From positions 124,001 to 188,000 of the forward strand of contig NZ_JAKGAO010000012.1 of assembly GCF_021532315.1 (NCBI RefSeq): 64,000 nt of DNA. The letters are read 5' to 3'. Shown in pieces: positions 17,452 through 25,799 of the stretch (position 1 is its first letter; the number at the start of each line of letters is the position of its first letter). The translations under genes were made by a program, and so were the position numbers. The notes below the pieces were generated by a model. It ran no database searches, was not told where the DNA came from, and worked only from the letters and a program-made list of their open reading frames with translations. Source of the DNA: Paenibacillus tarimensis. GTDB lineage: Bacteria; Bacillota; Bacilli; Paenibacillales; Paenibacillaceae.

Positions 17452-17478
17452 AGCCTGCTGCCAGGCTGATCTATCAGC
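17452..17478. repeat. Two overlapping short palindromes between the divergent riboswitches
   Basis: AGCCTG-CTGC-CAGGCT (17452-17467) overlaps GCTGAT-CT-ATCAGC (17465-17478). They lie just upstream of the minus-strand riboswitch, where the promoter of the ring-synthesis operon should be. They could be an operator or chance; the remaining sequence between the two aptamers (17479-17590) shows nothing else I can support. Confidence 0.4.
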
Positions 17479-17591
17479 TCTGATTACTCTTGAACTCTAT
17501 GAAAATATTAGAGCATCACGGCAGATTAAGCAACAAAAGATTCCAGGCCTACTACTGCCCGACAAGAAATTTGAGCCTGTCAGAAGGATAT

Positions 17592-17618
17592 TTGTCAAGC
17601 GGAGCGAATTCATAATAC
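17592..17618 (+). promoter_or_regulatory. Possible promoter for the cbiM riboswitch leader
   Basis: TTGTCA (17592-17597) and TAATAC (17613-17618) resemble -35 and -10 boxes, 31 bp before the aptamer. The spacer is only 15 bp, shorter than ideal, so the call is tentative. Confidence 0.35.
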
Positions 17619-17648
17619 CGCAGTTATTACCAGCTTCAGCAGACCATA

Positions 17649-17822
17649 CGATCAGGTGCCTTCGTCTCAACCAGAGGCCAAGGGTAACAGGGAATCGGGT
17701 GCAAATCCCGAGCGGTCCCGCCACTGTAAACGGGTAGCTTGCCTCCAGATATGTCACTCAGCTTCAGGCTGGGGAAGACGGAGTTAAGCGCCGATCCGTA
17801 AGCCAGGAGACCTACCTGATCG
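17649..17822 (+). promoter_or_regulatory. Cobalamin riboswitch controlling cbiMNQO
   Basis: The plus strand carries AACAGGGAATCGGGTGCAAA, then GCGGTCCCGCCACTGTAAAC and the B12 box AAGCCAGGAGACCTACCTG. The closing stem pairs CGATCAGGT (17649-17657) with ACCTGATCG (17814-17822). Length is 174 nt. A terminator follows at 17916-17945, before cbiM. Confidence 0.95.
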
Positions 17823-17915
17823 GAAGTACCAGCTTCCTTCGCGGAGAGGAGAGGTATGCGAGCCGCAACCGGCGCCTGTTTCGTTCATGGCGGGCCGGCT
17901 GCTTTCACGCGTACC

Positions 17916-17945
17916 AAGCCAATCCGGGCGGATTGGCTTTTTTAT
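17916..17945 (+). terminator. Intrinsic terminator of the cbiM-leader riboswitch
   Basis: AAGCCAATCC (17916-17925) pairs perfectly with GGATTGGCTT (17930-17939) around a four-base loop, followed by TTTTATTT. It lies between the aptamer and cbiM and is the likely off-switch of the leader. Confidence 0.88.
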
Positions 17946-17986
17946 TTGGAACCGTGCTTGGAATAAATTACGAAAGGAGGACGAAG

Positions 17987-18751
17987 ATGAAGTCACGCAA
18001 GTCTTACTCATTTGTGCTGCTTGCAGCGGGATTAGCCTTTTATTTATGGTCGGGCTCGCCCCAAACTGCATATGCCATGCATATCATGGAGGGTTTCCTG
18101 CCTCCGGTATGGGCCCTGTTCTGGTGGGCCGTCTTTATTCCCTTCTTCCTGCTCGGCACAAGAGCACTGGTCCGAATCACCAGGAATACACCCGAGCTCA
18201 AGCTAATGCTTGGCCTGGCCGGAGCCTTCACCTTTGTACTGTCAGCCTTGAAGCTCCCATCCGTAACAGGCAGCAGCTCGCATCCGACCGGGACAGGACT
18301 AGGCGCCGTTATGTTTGGGCCTCTGCCGATGAGCGTGCTGGGCTCCGTGGTTCTGCTGTTCCAGGCTGTTCTGCTGGCGCATGGCGGCATCACGACACTC
18401 GGAGCCAATGCATTTTCTATGGCGGTTGCCGGGCCTGCCGCCGGCTATGCCTTGTACAAGCTGCTGTCAGCCGCTACAGGCAGGCAGGGACTGGCGGTTT
18501 TTACAGCTGCAGCAGCCGCTAACCTGACTACCTATGTGGTAACCTCCGTCCAGCTCGCACTTGCTTTCCCGGCGGAGAGTGGCGGATTTCTGGCTTCCCT
18601 TGCGAAGTTTGGCAGCATCTTTGCTGTTACACAGGTACCCCTTGCTATTACCGAGGGACTGCTTACCCTGCTCGTCTGGAACTGGCTAAAGGCCAATAGT
18701 GCAGAAGAGCTTACGCTGCTGAACCGTTTGAGAGGAGGCAAACAGGCATGA
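17987..18751 (+). CDS. cbiM: Cobalt ECF transporter S component CbiM
   Basis: This is a 254-residue membrane protein that binds Co2+ and defines substrate specificity of the cobalt transporter. A signal peptide ends in AYA, so the mature protein starts MHIMEGFLPP, the metal-binding N terminus of CbiM (with the essential Met-His). About six membrane helices follow, including SSSHPTGTGLGAVMFGP, a family signature with a His ligand region. The ATG at 17987 follows AAAGGAGGACGAAG; a longer frame from 17933 overlaps the terminator hairpin and is unlikely. It overlaps cbiN by 4 bp. Confidence 0.96.
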   Translation: MKSRKSYSFVLLAAGLAFYLWSGSPQTAYAMHIMEGFLPPVWALFWWAVFIPFFLLGTRALVRITRNTPELKLMLGLAGAFTFVLSALKLPSVTGSSSHPTGTGLGAVMFGPLPMSVLGSVVLLFQAVLLAHGGITTLGANAFSMAVAGPAAGYALYKLLSAATGRQGLAVFTAAAAANLTTYVVTSVQLALAFPAESGGFLASLAKFGSIFAVTQVPLAITEGLLTLLVWNWLKANSAEELTLLNRLRGGKQA

Positions 18752-19050
18752 AGAACTTAAAATTCAGCACCAAGGCCTTGCTAATACTGGCTGCGGTCCT
18801 GTTAATCTGCATAGTTCCGCTGCTAGCCGTTGATGCCGAGTTTGGCGGTGCAGACGGAGAAGCGGAAGAGATGATTACTGCAATCGAACCGGCGTATGAA
18901 CCATGGTTTACCCCGCTTATGGAGCCACCTGCCGAAACGGAGAGCATGCTCTTTGCGCTGCAGGCCGCCATTGGCGCCGGATTCATTGGTTATGCAGCCG
19001 GCCGTCTGAGGGGAAGAGCCAAATCGCGCAGCCATGATCAGACAAATTGA
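18748..19050 (+). CDS. cbiN: Cobalt ECF transporter auxiliary subunit CbiN
   Basis: This 100-residue protein has two membrane helices (about residues 9-28 and 69-86) and an external acidic loop between them that includes EPWFTPLMEPP. This is the CbiN layout: it works with CbiM to load cobalt. The start overlaps the cbiM stop (ATGA), and the end overlaps cbiQ by 17 bp. Length fits the family. Confidence 0.94.
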   Translation: MKNLKFSTKALLILAAVLLICIVPLLAVDAEFGGADGEAEEMITAIEPAYEPWFTPLMEPPAETESMLFALQAAIGAGFIGYAAGRLRGRAKSRSHDQTN

Positions 19051-19834
19051 CGCAGTCTCCCATCATAACCGGCTTCGACCACTCCCCCCCGCCCTGCTCT
19101 GCGGCTTCGGGGCGCTGCTTGGCTTGGGTGCCTATCTGTCTCATCCTGCTGTCAGGCTGCTCATCCTGATCTGGGCGGCAGTCTGGACTATCGGCTATGC
19201 CGGTGTGCCCGCCAGACTTTATATGCTTATGACGGGCGCAGCCTGTCTATTCTTTGCAGCCGGATTACCTGCCATTATCGTGGAAATCGGGTCAGCTGCA
19301 GCAGAGGAGAAGGCGGAGCACTTCCGCCTTTTTCACATTTATGGCAGGTCCATCTATCTGACTTCCTCCGGTATTCAGACCGCCTGGGAAGCTTTCACAC
19401 GCATGTTGGCCTGCCTTGCCAGCAGCTACATGGTCATCCTTACCGTGCCGGTTCCCGAGCTGCTGGCTGCTCTTAAAAAACTGCGTGTTCCTTCCGTCGT
19501 GCTGGATTTGATCATGATTATGTACCGGTTCATCTTCATTCTGTGGCTGGAGGCAGCAGATATGAAGACGGCACAGCAAGCACGAGGCGGACACAACGGC
19601 TTGAAGGGCAGGCTGAATGATACCGCTATGCTGGCGGTGCACTTGTTCACCTCATCCATGCGCAGGTACCATATGCTGCACCAAGGGCTCACCGCGCGCG
19701 GCTATGACGGGCATATCCCGCTGCCCTCTCTTCGTATGGGAGCTATCCCGGGACGGTACAAGCTGGAGATCATAGGAGGAGTGGCAGTGCTGCTGCTGCT
19801 TGAAATCACAATTCGTTTGGAGGTCTGGCCATGA
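19034..19834 (+). CDS. cbiQ: Cobalt ECF transporter T component CbiQ
   Basis: This 266-residue transmembrane coupling subunit links CbiM to the ATPase. Several hydrophobic helices lie in residues 20-130. Two short cytosolic Ala-Arg-Gly-type motifs are visible: TAQQARGGHNG and HQGLTARGYDG; these touch the ATPase in ECF transporters. It overlaps cbiN upstream and cbiO downstream (ATGA). Confidence 0.93.
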   Translation: MIRQIDAVSHHNRLRPLPPALLCGFGALLGLGAYLSHPAVRLLILIWAAVWTIGYAGVPARLYMLMTGAACLFFAAGLPAIIVEIGSAAAEEKAEHFRLFHIYGRSIYLTSSGIQTAWEAFTRMLACLASSYMVILTVPVPELLAALKKLRVPSVVLDLIMIMYRFIFILWLEAADMKTAQQARGGHNGLKGRLNDTAMLAVHLFTSSMRRYHMLHQGLTARGYDGHIPLPSLRMGAIPGRYKLEIIGGVAVLLLLEITIRLEVWP

Positions 19835-20667
19835 CTGCCTTACTCGAAGCCCGCCAACTGCATTATACATACCCTGCATCCTCCGGCAGTGCGCTCCGCG
19901 GGTTGTCATTCCGTGTTCCCGCGGGCAAGCGGACCGTGCTGTACGGCCATAACGGCTCAGGCAAATCAACCTTCCTGCTGCATGCGGTCGGCATTCACCG
20001 TCCCGTTGAAGGACAGCTGCTGTGGAAGAACAGTCCATTATCCTACCGCTCCCGGGATCTGAAGGAGCTCCGGCGGGAGATCGGTCTTGTATTTCAAGAT
20101 CCAGAGCAGCAGCTGATTCTTGCTACACCCAGACAAGACATGGCTTACGGCCTCAGGAACCTTGGTATTAGCGAAGCGGAGCTCAACAGGCGAACCGCTC
20201 GTATGTTAACTGCCATGAACCTCGATCCCATAGCAGACACTCCTATACACCACTTAAGCCTGGGGCAAAAAAAACAGGTCGCACTTGCCGGCATCCTTGT
20301 CATGGAGCCGGAGCTCCTGCTGCTGGATGAGCCGACCGCTTATCTCGATCAGGCTTCTGAACAGCGTCTGCTGGATGAGCTGGAACGGGTACATAAGGAG
20401 GGGATGACCGTCGTTATGGCAACGCATGATACCGATCTGGCATACAGGTGGGCTGACTGGGTCATCGTCATGCAGGAGGGCCAGTGTATCGCAGAAGGCA
20501 CTCCAGCGGAGATATTCGGGGATTACGCTCTGATGCAGCGTATGCAGACGCCCGTGCCGCTGCTGCTGGATCTCTGGAATACACTTCCGGAGGAGTTAAG
20601 AGGAGATACTCCACCGCGCTGCCGGAAGGAAATGAAAAGGCTGCTTGCTGCGTATGCCCGATCCTAG
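19831..20667 (+). CDS. cbiO: Cobalt ECF transporter ATPase CbiO
   Basis: This 278-residue ABC ATPase powers cobalt uptake. It has Walker A GHNGSGKST (about residues 39-47), a Q-loop in VFQDPEQQLI, signature HLSLGQKKQVALAG, Walker B LLLLDEPTAYLD and H-loop MATHDTDLA. The order and spacing fit CbiO. It is the last gene of the riboswitch-controlled cbiMNQO operon; its final codons form part of a terminator hairpin. Confidence 0.95.
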   Translation: MTALLEARQLHYTYPASSGSALRGLSFRVPAGKRTVLYGHNGSGKSTFLLHAVGIHRPVEGQLLWKNSPLSYRSRDLKELRREIGLVFQDPEQQLILATPRQDMAYGLRNLGISEAELNRRTARMLTAMNLDPIADTPIHHLSLGQKKQVALAGILVMEPELLLLDEPTAYLDQASEQRLLDELERVHKEGMTVVMATHDTDLAYRWADWVIVMQEGQCIAEGTPAEIFGDYALMQRMQTPVPLLLDLWNTLPEELRGDTPPRCRKEMKRLLAAYARS

Positions 20668-20697
20668 ACCGGAAAGACGCAGCAGGCAGCCATTTTT
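20639..20697 (+). terminator. Terminator overlapping the 3' end of cbiO
   Basis: GGCTGCTTGCTGCGT (20639-20653, inside cbiO) pairs with ACGCAGCAGGCAGCC (20677-20691) with one G-U pair, then ATTTTTAC. The stop codon lies in the loop. Confidence 0.75.
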
Positions 20698-20724
20698 ACA
20701 ACACAAAGCTAATCATCCTAGCCT

Positions 20725-21222
20725 TTAACGCTGCTCCTGAAGCTGTTTCCACACCGTCTTGTTGCTGTATTTCTTCTCGGCGCTGATATCCGGTCCAAAC
20801 CAATCGGGAGCGGTGAACGCCAGCGCCTCCTCTTCAGTAGCAAATTCCACCTCCACAACTGTAAGCTCCAGCTGATCGTAGATGTCGATTTCCACGAGCC
20901 GCCCCTTCCAGTCGGCAGTGATCCGGTTTTTGGTCAGCGCCACAGCGTCAACAGCACTGGCAACCTGCTCATAGATTCCCGCTGAAATGCTGTATTCGAT
21001 TTCTTCGCGAACGAGCCCGCTGCCATTCTTGAAGGTATGCGTATGGGTAACCTCTCCAGTTCCCAGATCCTTGATCCTGCGAATCCGCAGCTCCTGCCCG
21101 GCATCGATAGCAAGATAGGTCTGTTCGATCCGCTGCTCCGACACGATTCTGAGATCCTGCTCCTCCACAATCTCCTGCAGCGGCTTAGTCAGCAAATATT
21201 TCTTCTCAATTTCTAGCGCCAT
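20725..21222 (-). CDS. CYTH-domain triphosphatase-like protein
   Basis: This 165-residue protein belongs to the CYTH/triphosphate tunnel metalloenzyme fold. The signature ExExK is present as EIEKKYLL at residues 4-11. Alternating charged strands follow, such as QELRIRRIK, THTHTFKNG, LVREEIEYSIS and LVEIDIYD, whose Arg, Lys and Glu residues line the tunnel. Members hydrolyse inorganic triphosphate or nucleoside or thiamine triphosphates, and a few make cAMP; the substrate here cannot be told from sequence. GAGGAGACG precedes the ATG. It is convergent with cbiO and monocistronic. Confidence 0.85.
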   Translation of the reverse strand: MALEIEKKYLLTKPLQEIVEEQDLRIVSEQRIEQTYLAIDAGQELRIRRIKDLGTGEVTHTHTFKNGSGLVREEIEYSISAGIYEQVASAVDAVALTKNRITADWKGRLVEIDIYDQLELTVVEVEFATEEEALAFTAPDWFGPDISAEKKYSNKTVWKQLQEQR

Positions 21223-21320
21223 TCGTTCGTCTCCTCTGCAAACTTAAGTCATTATGTAATTTTATTATTATAGTCGCCAATGGCGCGAAACTCCAATTAA
21301 GGAACACTCAGAATGTTCGC

Positions 21321-21364
21321 AATAAAATCAAGAAAGCGGCCGCCCAGACAGGCAGCCGCTTTCT
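21321..21364 (-). terminator. Terminator after the YjcZ-type gene
   Basis: AGAAAGCGGC (21331-21340) and GCCGCTTTCT (21355-21364) form a 10-bp stem. On the minus strand it is followed by TTGATTTTATT, suitable to end the short gene ending at 21409. Confidence 0.65.
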
Positions 21365-21408
21365 GTCGTGTCCTGCAGGCAGGGCACGACATTATATTAC
21401 CCGATTAC

Positions 21409-21531
21409 TTAGACGCCGAAACCTGTACGTGAGATGATAACAAGCAAAATGAACAGAACCAGAATCGCGCCAGTCGACGTCCACATCCCTGCACCTACAC
21501 CTGTTCCTACTCCTGCTGCTCCGTATGCCAT
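21409..21531 (-). CDS. YjcZ-family small membrane protein
   Basis: This is a 40-residue peptide starting MAYGAAGVGTGVG. It has a glycine-rich N terminus, one hydrophobic helix (AILVLFILLVIIS) and the short tail RTGFGV. This matches the YjcZ family of tiny sporulation-associated proteins in Bacillus and Paenibacillus. AAAGGAGG lies eight bases before the ATG at 21531. Longer in-frame starts lack a site. Function in the spore or envelope is unknown. Confidence 0.8.
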   Translation of the reverse strand: MAYGAAGVGTGVGAGMWTSTGAILVLFILLVIISRTGFGV

Positions 21532-21630
21532 TTGACCATTCCTCCTTTGTGGTGTTATACGATAAGTTATGCTGCCGGGATGCCCGGCGCGTGGACGCAT
21601 GACTATTTTGACGGATCGCTCTATGATTAG

Positions 21631-21948
21631 TTATCGCTTCAGCAAATCCTCCCGCAGCGGCGTAAAGCAGTCCAGAAGAGCAGAAGGCTCGAGCGCGACT
21701 ACTCCGTGAACCGCACCGCCCGGTATGACAATGGTCTCTCCTGCGCGGATTATTGATTTCTCCCCATCGACCGAAAACTCCAGGCTTCCCCTCAGGCAGT
21801 AGCTGAGCTGCTCATGGGGATGAGCATGCAAATATCCCTCGGCCCCTTCCTCAAAATGAACCTCCATCATCATCAAGCTTGTTCCGGGGGGATAAATCCT
21901 CCGTTTCACACCTGGCTCCGCCGCTTCCCATTGTGCTGACTCGCTCAT
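21631..21948 (-). CDS. Cupin-domain protein
   Basis: This small protein of about 105 residues has one cupin barrel. Metal-binding motif 1 reads HAHPHEQLSYCLRGSLEF with the expected His, His, Glu pattern, and motif 2 is near VIPGGAVHGVVA. It starts about 17 bp after the stop of the AraC-type response regulator and may be its last operon partner; AGAGGAG lies nine bases before the ATG at 21948. It could sense or modify the sugar acid carried by the nearby TRAP system, but this is inference. An in-frame ATG six bases upstream sits too close to the ribosome binding site. Confidence 0.8.
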   Translation of the reverse strand: MSESAQWEAAEPGVKRRIYPPGTSLMMMEVHFEEGAEGYLHAHPHEQLSYCLRGSLEFSVDGEKSIIRAGETIVIPGGAVHGVVALEPSALLDCFTPLREDLLKR

Positions 21949-21964
21949 GAAATTCATCTCCTCT

Positions 21965-22729
21965 CTATAATCGTGCAGCTCCCTTGACTCCCTCAATTTG
22001 CCTTCGGCAATCGCTCGGCGTCAGGCCGGTAATCCGCTTGAAGGTATGAGTGAAATAGGCGGCATCCGTATAACCGAGCCTAGCTGAAATTTCGCTCACT
22101 CTGAGCGATGTCTTCTCCAGCAGCCGGACCGCTTCGGCTACCTTCGTTTCCGTTATATAATCTGTAAAGGTCCTGCCTGTCTTCTGCTTGAACAGCTTGC
22201 AAAAATAGCTTGGATTCAAGTGTACCGAAGCCGCTGCTTCCGCCATGGTCATGGGGGATTGCGGATCATTCGCGATCCGGTAGAGCACCTGCTCTACCGG
22301 TGACATGTCTTCCACTGGAGGCTGCTTCCCGTCGTCTCTTAGCGCCGCGCGAGGCAGTCGGCCAAGCCAGCTGGTAAAGCAGCGGTTAATATCATCTACC
22401 TCTACCGGCTTAACAAAATAATCAACAGCCCCTTGCCGCAGCGCCTCCTGTGCATAAGAGAAATCGTCATAGCCGCTTACAATAATGACATCGGTACGCA
22501 TCCTCCGGCTGCGAATTTCCTTCAGCAGCTCCAAGCCGTCCATAACCGGCATTCGGATATCAGTGACCACCAGATCTACCTCGTTGCCGCTTAACCAATC
22601 AGAAGCTTCCATTCCATTAGTTGCCTCATGTGCAATCTTAAAGGGCATGCCGGATTTTTCAATAACCTTCCGGAGCGCTGTGCGCACCCACCTTTCATCC
22701 TCCACTAACAAAATCTGATGGGCGGTCAA
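21965..22729 (-). CDS. AraC-type response regulator (YesN family)
   Basis: This 254-residue regulator has an N-terminal receiver domain with phosphorylation site Asp57 in VVTDIRMPVMDG and a switch-region lysine in DYFVKPVEVDD. The C-terminal part (about residues 150-250) has two helix-turn-helix motifs of the AraC family: MTMAEAAASVHLNPSYFCKLFK and VSEISARLGYTDAAYFTHTFKRITGLTPSDCR. It lies one base after the kinase stop, so both are co-translated. Expected targets are the TRAP genes upstream or the divergent sugar operon. Confidence 0.93.
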   Translation of the reverse strand: MTAHQILLVEDERWVRTALRKVIEKSGMPFKIAHEATNGMEASDWLSGNEVDLVVTDIRMPVMDGLELLKEIRSRRMRTDVIIVSGYDDFSYAQEALRQGAVDYFVKPVEVDDINRCFTSWLGRLPRAALRDDGKQPPVEDMSPVEQVLYRIANDPQSPMTMAEAAASVHLNPSYFCKLFKQKTGRTFTDYITETKVAEAVRLLEKTSLRVSEISARLGYTDAAYFTHTFKRITGLTPSDCRRQIEGVKGAARL

Positions 22730-22730
22730 G

Positions 22731-24575
22731 TCATATCACCCTCCTATCATGTTTACAGGGCAGAACCAGCTTAATCTCTGTTCCTATTCCGCGCTGGCTT
22801 GCAACATCCAGTCCATACGGCTCACCAAACAGATGCCGGATTCTTAGCTGAACATTCCGGATTCCGATATGGCCCCTAGGCTGTTCGTCCGCCTTCATGA
22901 ACTGTGTCACTTGTTCGGGTGCCATGCCTGCTCCTGTATCGGATACCGTCAGGATATAAGCATCTTCCCGCAGCAGCTCTGCTGTAATGCTTATCCTTAT
23001 CCCTCCTGCCTCCGGCTCAAGCCCATGGACAATACTGTTCTCGATCAGAGGCTGCAGCGTGAACTTGGGCACAGGGAATTCAAGGGCCTGCTGTGGAATA
23101 CTCAAGTCATAGGACAAACGGTCTTCAAATCGGAACGACTGAATTTTAAGATAAACCTCGGCAACCTCCAGTTCCTGACGCAGAGTGACAACAGGCGAAT
23201 CATCCTTAACATTGTACCGAAGCAGCCGCGATAGTGATGCGGACATGCTGGCGATATCGTCACGGTCATGCTCCAGAGCCATCCCCCGGATCGTCTCCAG
23301 TGCATTGTACAGAAAATGCGGGTTAATTTGGGCCTGCAGCATTTTGAGCTCAGTATCCTTCTGCCGCAGGGACATTTCGGTTTCTCTTAGCTTGGAGAAG
23401 TAGACCTCCTCCAGCAACTCATGAAGCCGTGACACCATCTTATTGAAACCAGCTGACAGCTTCCCGATCTCATCCTTCGACTCCACCTCCACACTCCCCT
23501 TCAAATCACCAATCTCCACCCGTTTCATGAACTGGTACAGACGGCGCACCGGCCGGACCAGGCTGGCGGCAAATCCGAAGCTGAGGACATAAGCCAGCAG
23601 AATGAATGCGGCTGACGTAATGACGATGGTACGGCCAATGTAGGATCTGCTTGCCATTAGATCTGTATAGGGTATGGAAGTGAACATTCGCCAGCCAAGC
23701 GCCTCACTCGTGCTGAAGGTCAGAAGCTGGCGCGGGGAGCCTTCTGTATCCGCTGCTGTGACAGCCGAACCGCTGAGCTGTTGGCCTGCCGCCTGTAAAA
23801 TGGCCTGCTCGGCCCTCGTGCCGATCCGGGCATAATCCGGATGATAGATGTAATGATCCCGTTCATCCAGGATGAACAGATAGCCGCTCCCCGATTGGCC
23901 CAGCCTTACCTTTCGCGCCACATCCTGTAAGCGCTTATAATTGAGGTCAATAACGAGCATGCCGAACGGGCTTAGATCCCGCGGATTGGCAATCCCCTTT
24001 ACGACCGATATGACAGGTTCCACTCTTCCCTTCCATTCCACCAGCCTGCTGTATACCTTAGGCTTGCCGGCAGGTGATACGCTGCCGTACCAGTACTCGC
24101 CCGGAAGCTCAAGGACAGAGGAAACACCGGGCTGGTCATTGGAATCAATCCTGTTCATCCCGTTATGGACCAGGAGCGTCATATTGGCAACATCCGAACG
24201 CGTATAGGCCGAATTTTTCAGCACATTCCGTACACGTTGCGTAAGCTCCTCATCCGGCTCTGCTTCCCTCGCTTGGCTTCTTATGAAGGCTGCCGTTTCC
24301 GGATGGTTCACGATGCGCAGCGAGTTGATTTCGAAATCGCGAAAATAGTCCTCCACATAATGCTTCACCTGTTCAATAACCTGCCAGCTGTACTGCTTGG
24401 CTTCTCTCTCCAGTGTTATAGAGGAATGCCGATAGGTAATTAAACCGGCACAAAGCATTGGTATCGCAACTAGAAATGCGGAGAACACCATCAGCTTAGT
24501 CATGAGCGGACGGTCGCGCAGCAGCAGCTTACTAAGCAGTCTGCGCATTCTGCGATGCTGGGTTATGACAGTCAC
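22731..24575 (-). CDS. YesM-type sensor histidine kinase
   Basis: This membrane kinase has about 614 residues. Two membrane helices flank a large extracellular region (roughly residues 50-300) that resembles a dCache sensor. A HAMP linker follows near YQFMKRVEIGDLKGSVEVES. The phosphoacceptor region reads QINPHFLYNALETI, the mark of the LytS/YesM class, and the ATPase part has PLIENSIVHGLE and SDTGAGM. A GTG at 24575 after GGTGGTGAG is taken as start; a TTG at 24605 is possible. It pairs with the AraC-type regulator directly downstream and lies just after dctP. Confidence 0.9.
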   Translation of the reverse strand: MTVITQHRRMRRLLSKLLLRDRPLMTKLMVFSAFLVAIPMLCAGLITYRHSSITLEREAKQYSWQVIEQVKHYVEDYFRDFEINSLRIVNHPETAAFIRSQAREAEPDEELTQRVRNVLKNSAYTRSDVANMTLLVHNGMNRIDSNDQPGVSSVLELPGEYWYGSVSPAGKPKVYSRLVEWKGRVEPVISVVKGIANPRDLSPFGMLVIDLNYKRLQDVARKVRLGQSGSGYLFILDERDHYIYHPDYARIGTRAEQAILQAAGQQLSGSAVTAADTEGSPRQLLTFSTSEALGWRMFTSIPYTDLMASRSYIGRTIVITSAAFILLAYVLSFGFAASLVRPVRRLYQFMKRVEIGDLKGSVEVESKDEIGKLSAGFNKMVSRLHELLEEVYFSKLRETEMSLRQKDTELKMLQAQINPHFLYNALETIRGMALEHDRDDIASMSASLSRLLRYNVKDDSPVVTLRQELEVAEVYLKIQSFRFEDRLSYDLSIPQQALEFPVPKFTLQPLIENSIVHGLEPEAGGIRISITAELLREDAYILTVSDTGAGMAPEQVTQFMKADEQPRGHIGIRNVQLRIRHLFGEPYGLDVASQRGIGTEIKLVLPCKHDRRVI

Positions 24576-24703
24576 TATACGCTCACCACCACTCAAGTAG
24601 TACAACTGTATTTAGTAGATGTTCTCCGCGGGGGTGTCCGTTTCCTTCCTCTAAACCTGGAGTTGGCGGCACCGTCTAGCGGGCCGCCAAGGGATACAGC
24701 AGC

Positions 24704-25747
24704 TTAAGGTCTGGCCGCTTCGATTGCGTCCAGGACTTCCTGATACTGGCTGCGGTACTTCTCAATAACCGGGGCTACTGCCTGCTTCCACGGTGTAAAA
24801 TCGGAAATTTCCGTAATCGTTGCGCCGCCCTCGCGGACCTTCTCCTCGGACTCCTGCTCATACTTCGCCCACTCTTCACGCTGGTATTCAATGGAATCGA
24901 GCGCCGCCTGACGGATAATCTCCTGATCCTCAGCCGACAGCTTATCCCAGACCTGCTTGGAGATCAGCAGAACCTCAGGCACACGCTGGTGGCTGTCAAG
25001 AAGATAATGAGAGGCTACCTCGTAATGCTTGCTGGAATAATAGCTTGGATAGTTGTTTTCCGCCGCATCAATTACACCCGTCTGCAGCGAGCTGTACACC
25101 TCGCCGTAAGGCATTGGTGTCGCACTTGCGCCCAGCGCCTCCATGATATCCATGTTCAGCTTGTTCTCGATGACGCGTATCTTCATGCCCTTCAAATCTT
25201 CAAGCTTCGTTAACGGTTTGGATGAATAGAAGCTTCTTGAGCCAGAACTATAATAAGCAAGCCCCTTCATGCCCGATGACTCCAGGCTATCCAGCAGCCC
25301 GGTGCCTGCGTCGCTAAGCAGGAAACTCCAGACATGGTCATCGTTATCGAAGATATACGGGAGGCTGAACACCCCGAAGTCCTTGTTGAATTCGGCCATT
25401 GGACCAGTGCTGACGCGGGTAAATTCAATTGCCCCGAGCTGCACCTGCTCGATGACCGACTTCTCTTCGCCCAGCTGGGCGGAAGGAAAGACGTCTATAG
25501 TTATACGTCCGCCGGAGCGTTCCTTCACGAGCTCTGCAAACCGCATATCTCCCTTGGTCGTCGGATAATCAGCCGGATGCGCTTCCGCCAGCCGGAAGGT
25601 GTAAGTAGCACCTTCGGCTTTGCCTCCGGTTCCCCCGGAAGTTTCCATACTGCCTCCTGCTCCGCCATTTCCGCATCCCGTAATTAATAATACAGCAGCA
25701 GCACCTGCTCCAATCATTTGAAGCATTTTACGCATAATCATCTTCAT
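24704..25747 (-). CDS. TRAP transporter solute-binding lipoprotein DctP
   Basis: This 347-residue binding protein begins with a lipoprotein signal ending LITGC, so the mature form is anchored by Cys. The DctP/SiaP-type fold is visible in FRLAEAHPADYPTTKGD, FPSAQLGEEKSVIEQVQLGAIEF, and LKGMKIRVIENKLNMD, whose Arg contacts the carboxylate of the ligand. GVIDAAENNYPSYYS is a typical late motif. Ligands are usually sugar acids or C4-dicarboxylates; the precise one is not predictable. It follows dctM by 52 bp. Confidence 0.92.
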   Translation of the reverse strand: MKMIMRKMLQMIGAGAAAVLLITGCGNGGAGGSMETSGGTGGKAEGATYTFRLAEAHPADYPTTKGDMRFAELVKERSGGRITIDVFPSAQLGEEKSVIEQVQLGAIEFTRVSTGPMAEFNKDFGVFSLPYIFDNDDHVWSFLLSDAGTGLLDSLESSGMKGLAYYSSGSRSFYSSKPLTKLEDLKGMKIRVIENKLNMDIMEALGASATPMPYGEVYSSLQTGVIDAAENNYPSYYSSKHYEVASHYLLDSHQRVPEVLLISKQVWDKLSAEDQEIIRQAALDSIEYQREEWAKYEQESEEKVREGGATITEISDFTPWKQAVAPVIEKYRSQYQEVLDAIEAARP

Positions 25748-25799
25748 TACCCCTCTCAGAATAACTTAGTCGGCATGCTGCAGATGACCCGCACAGCCG

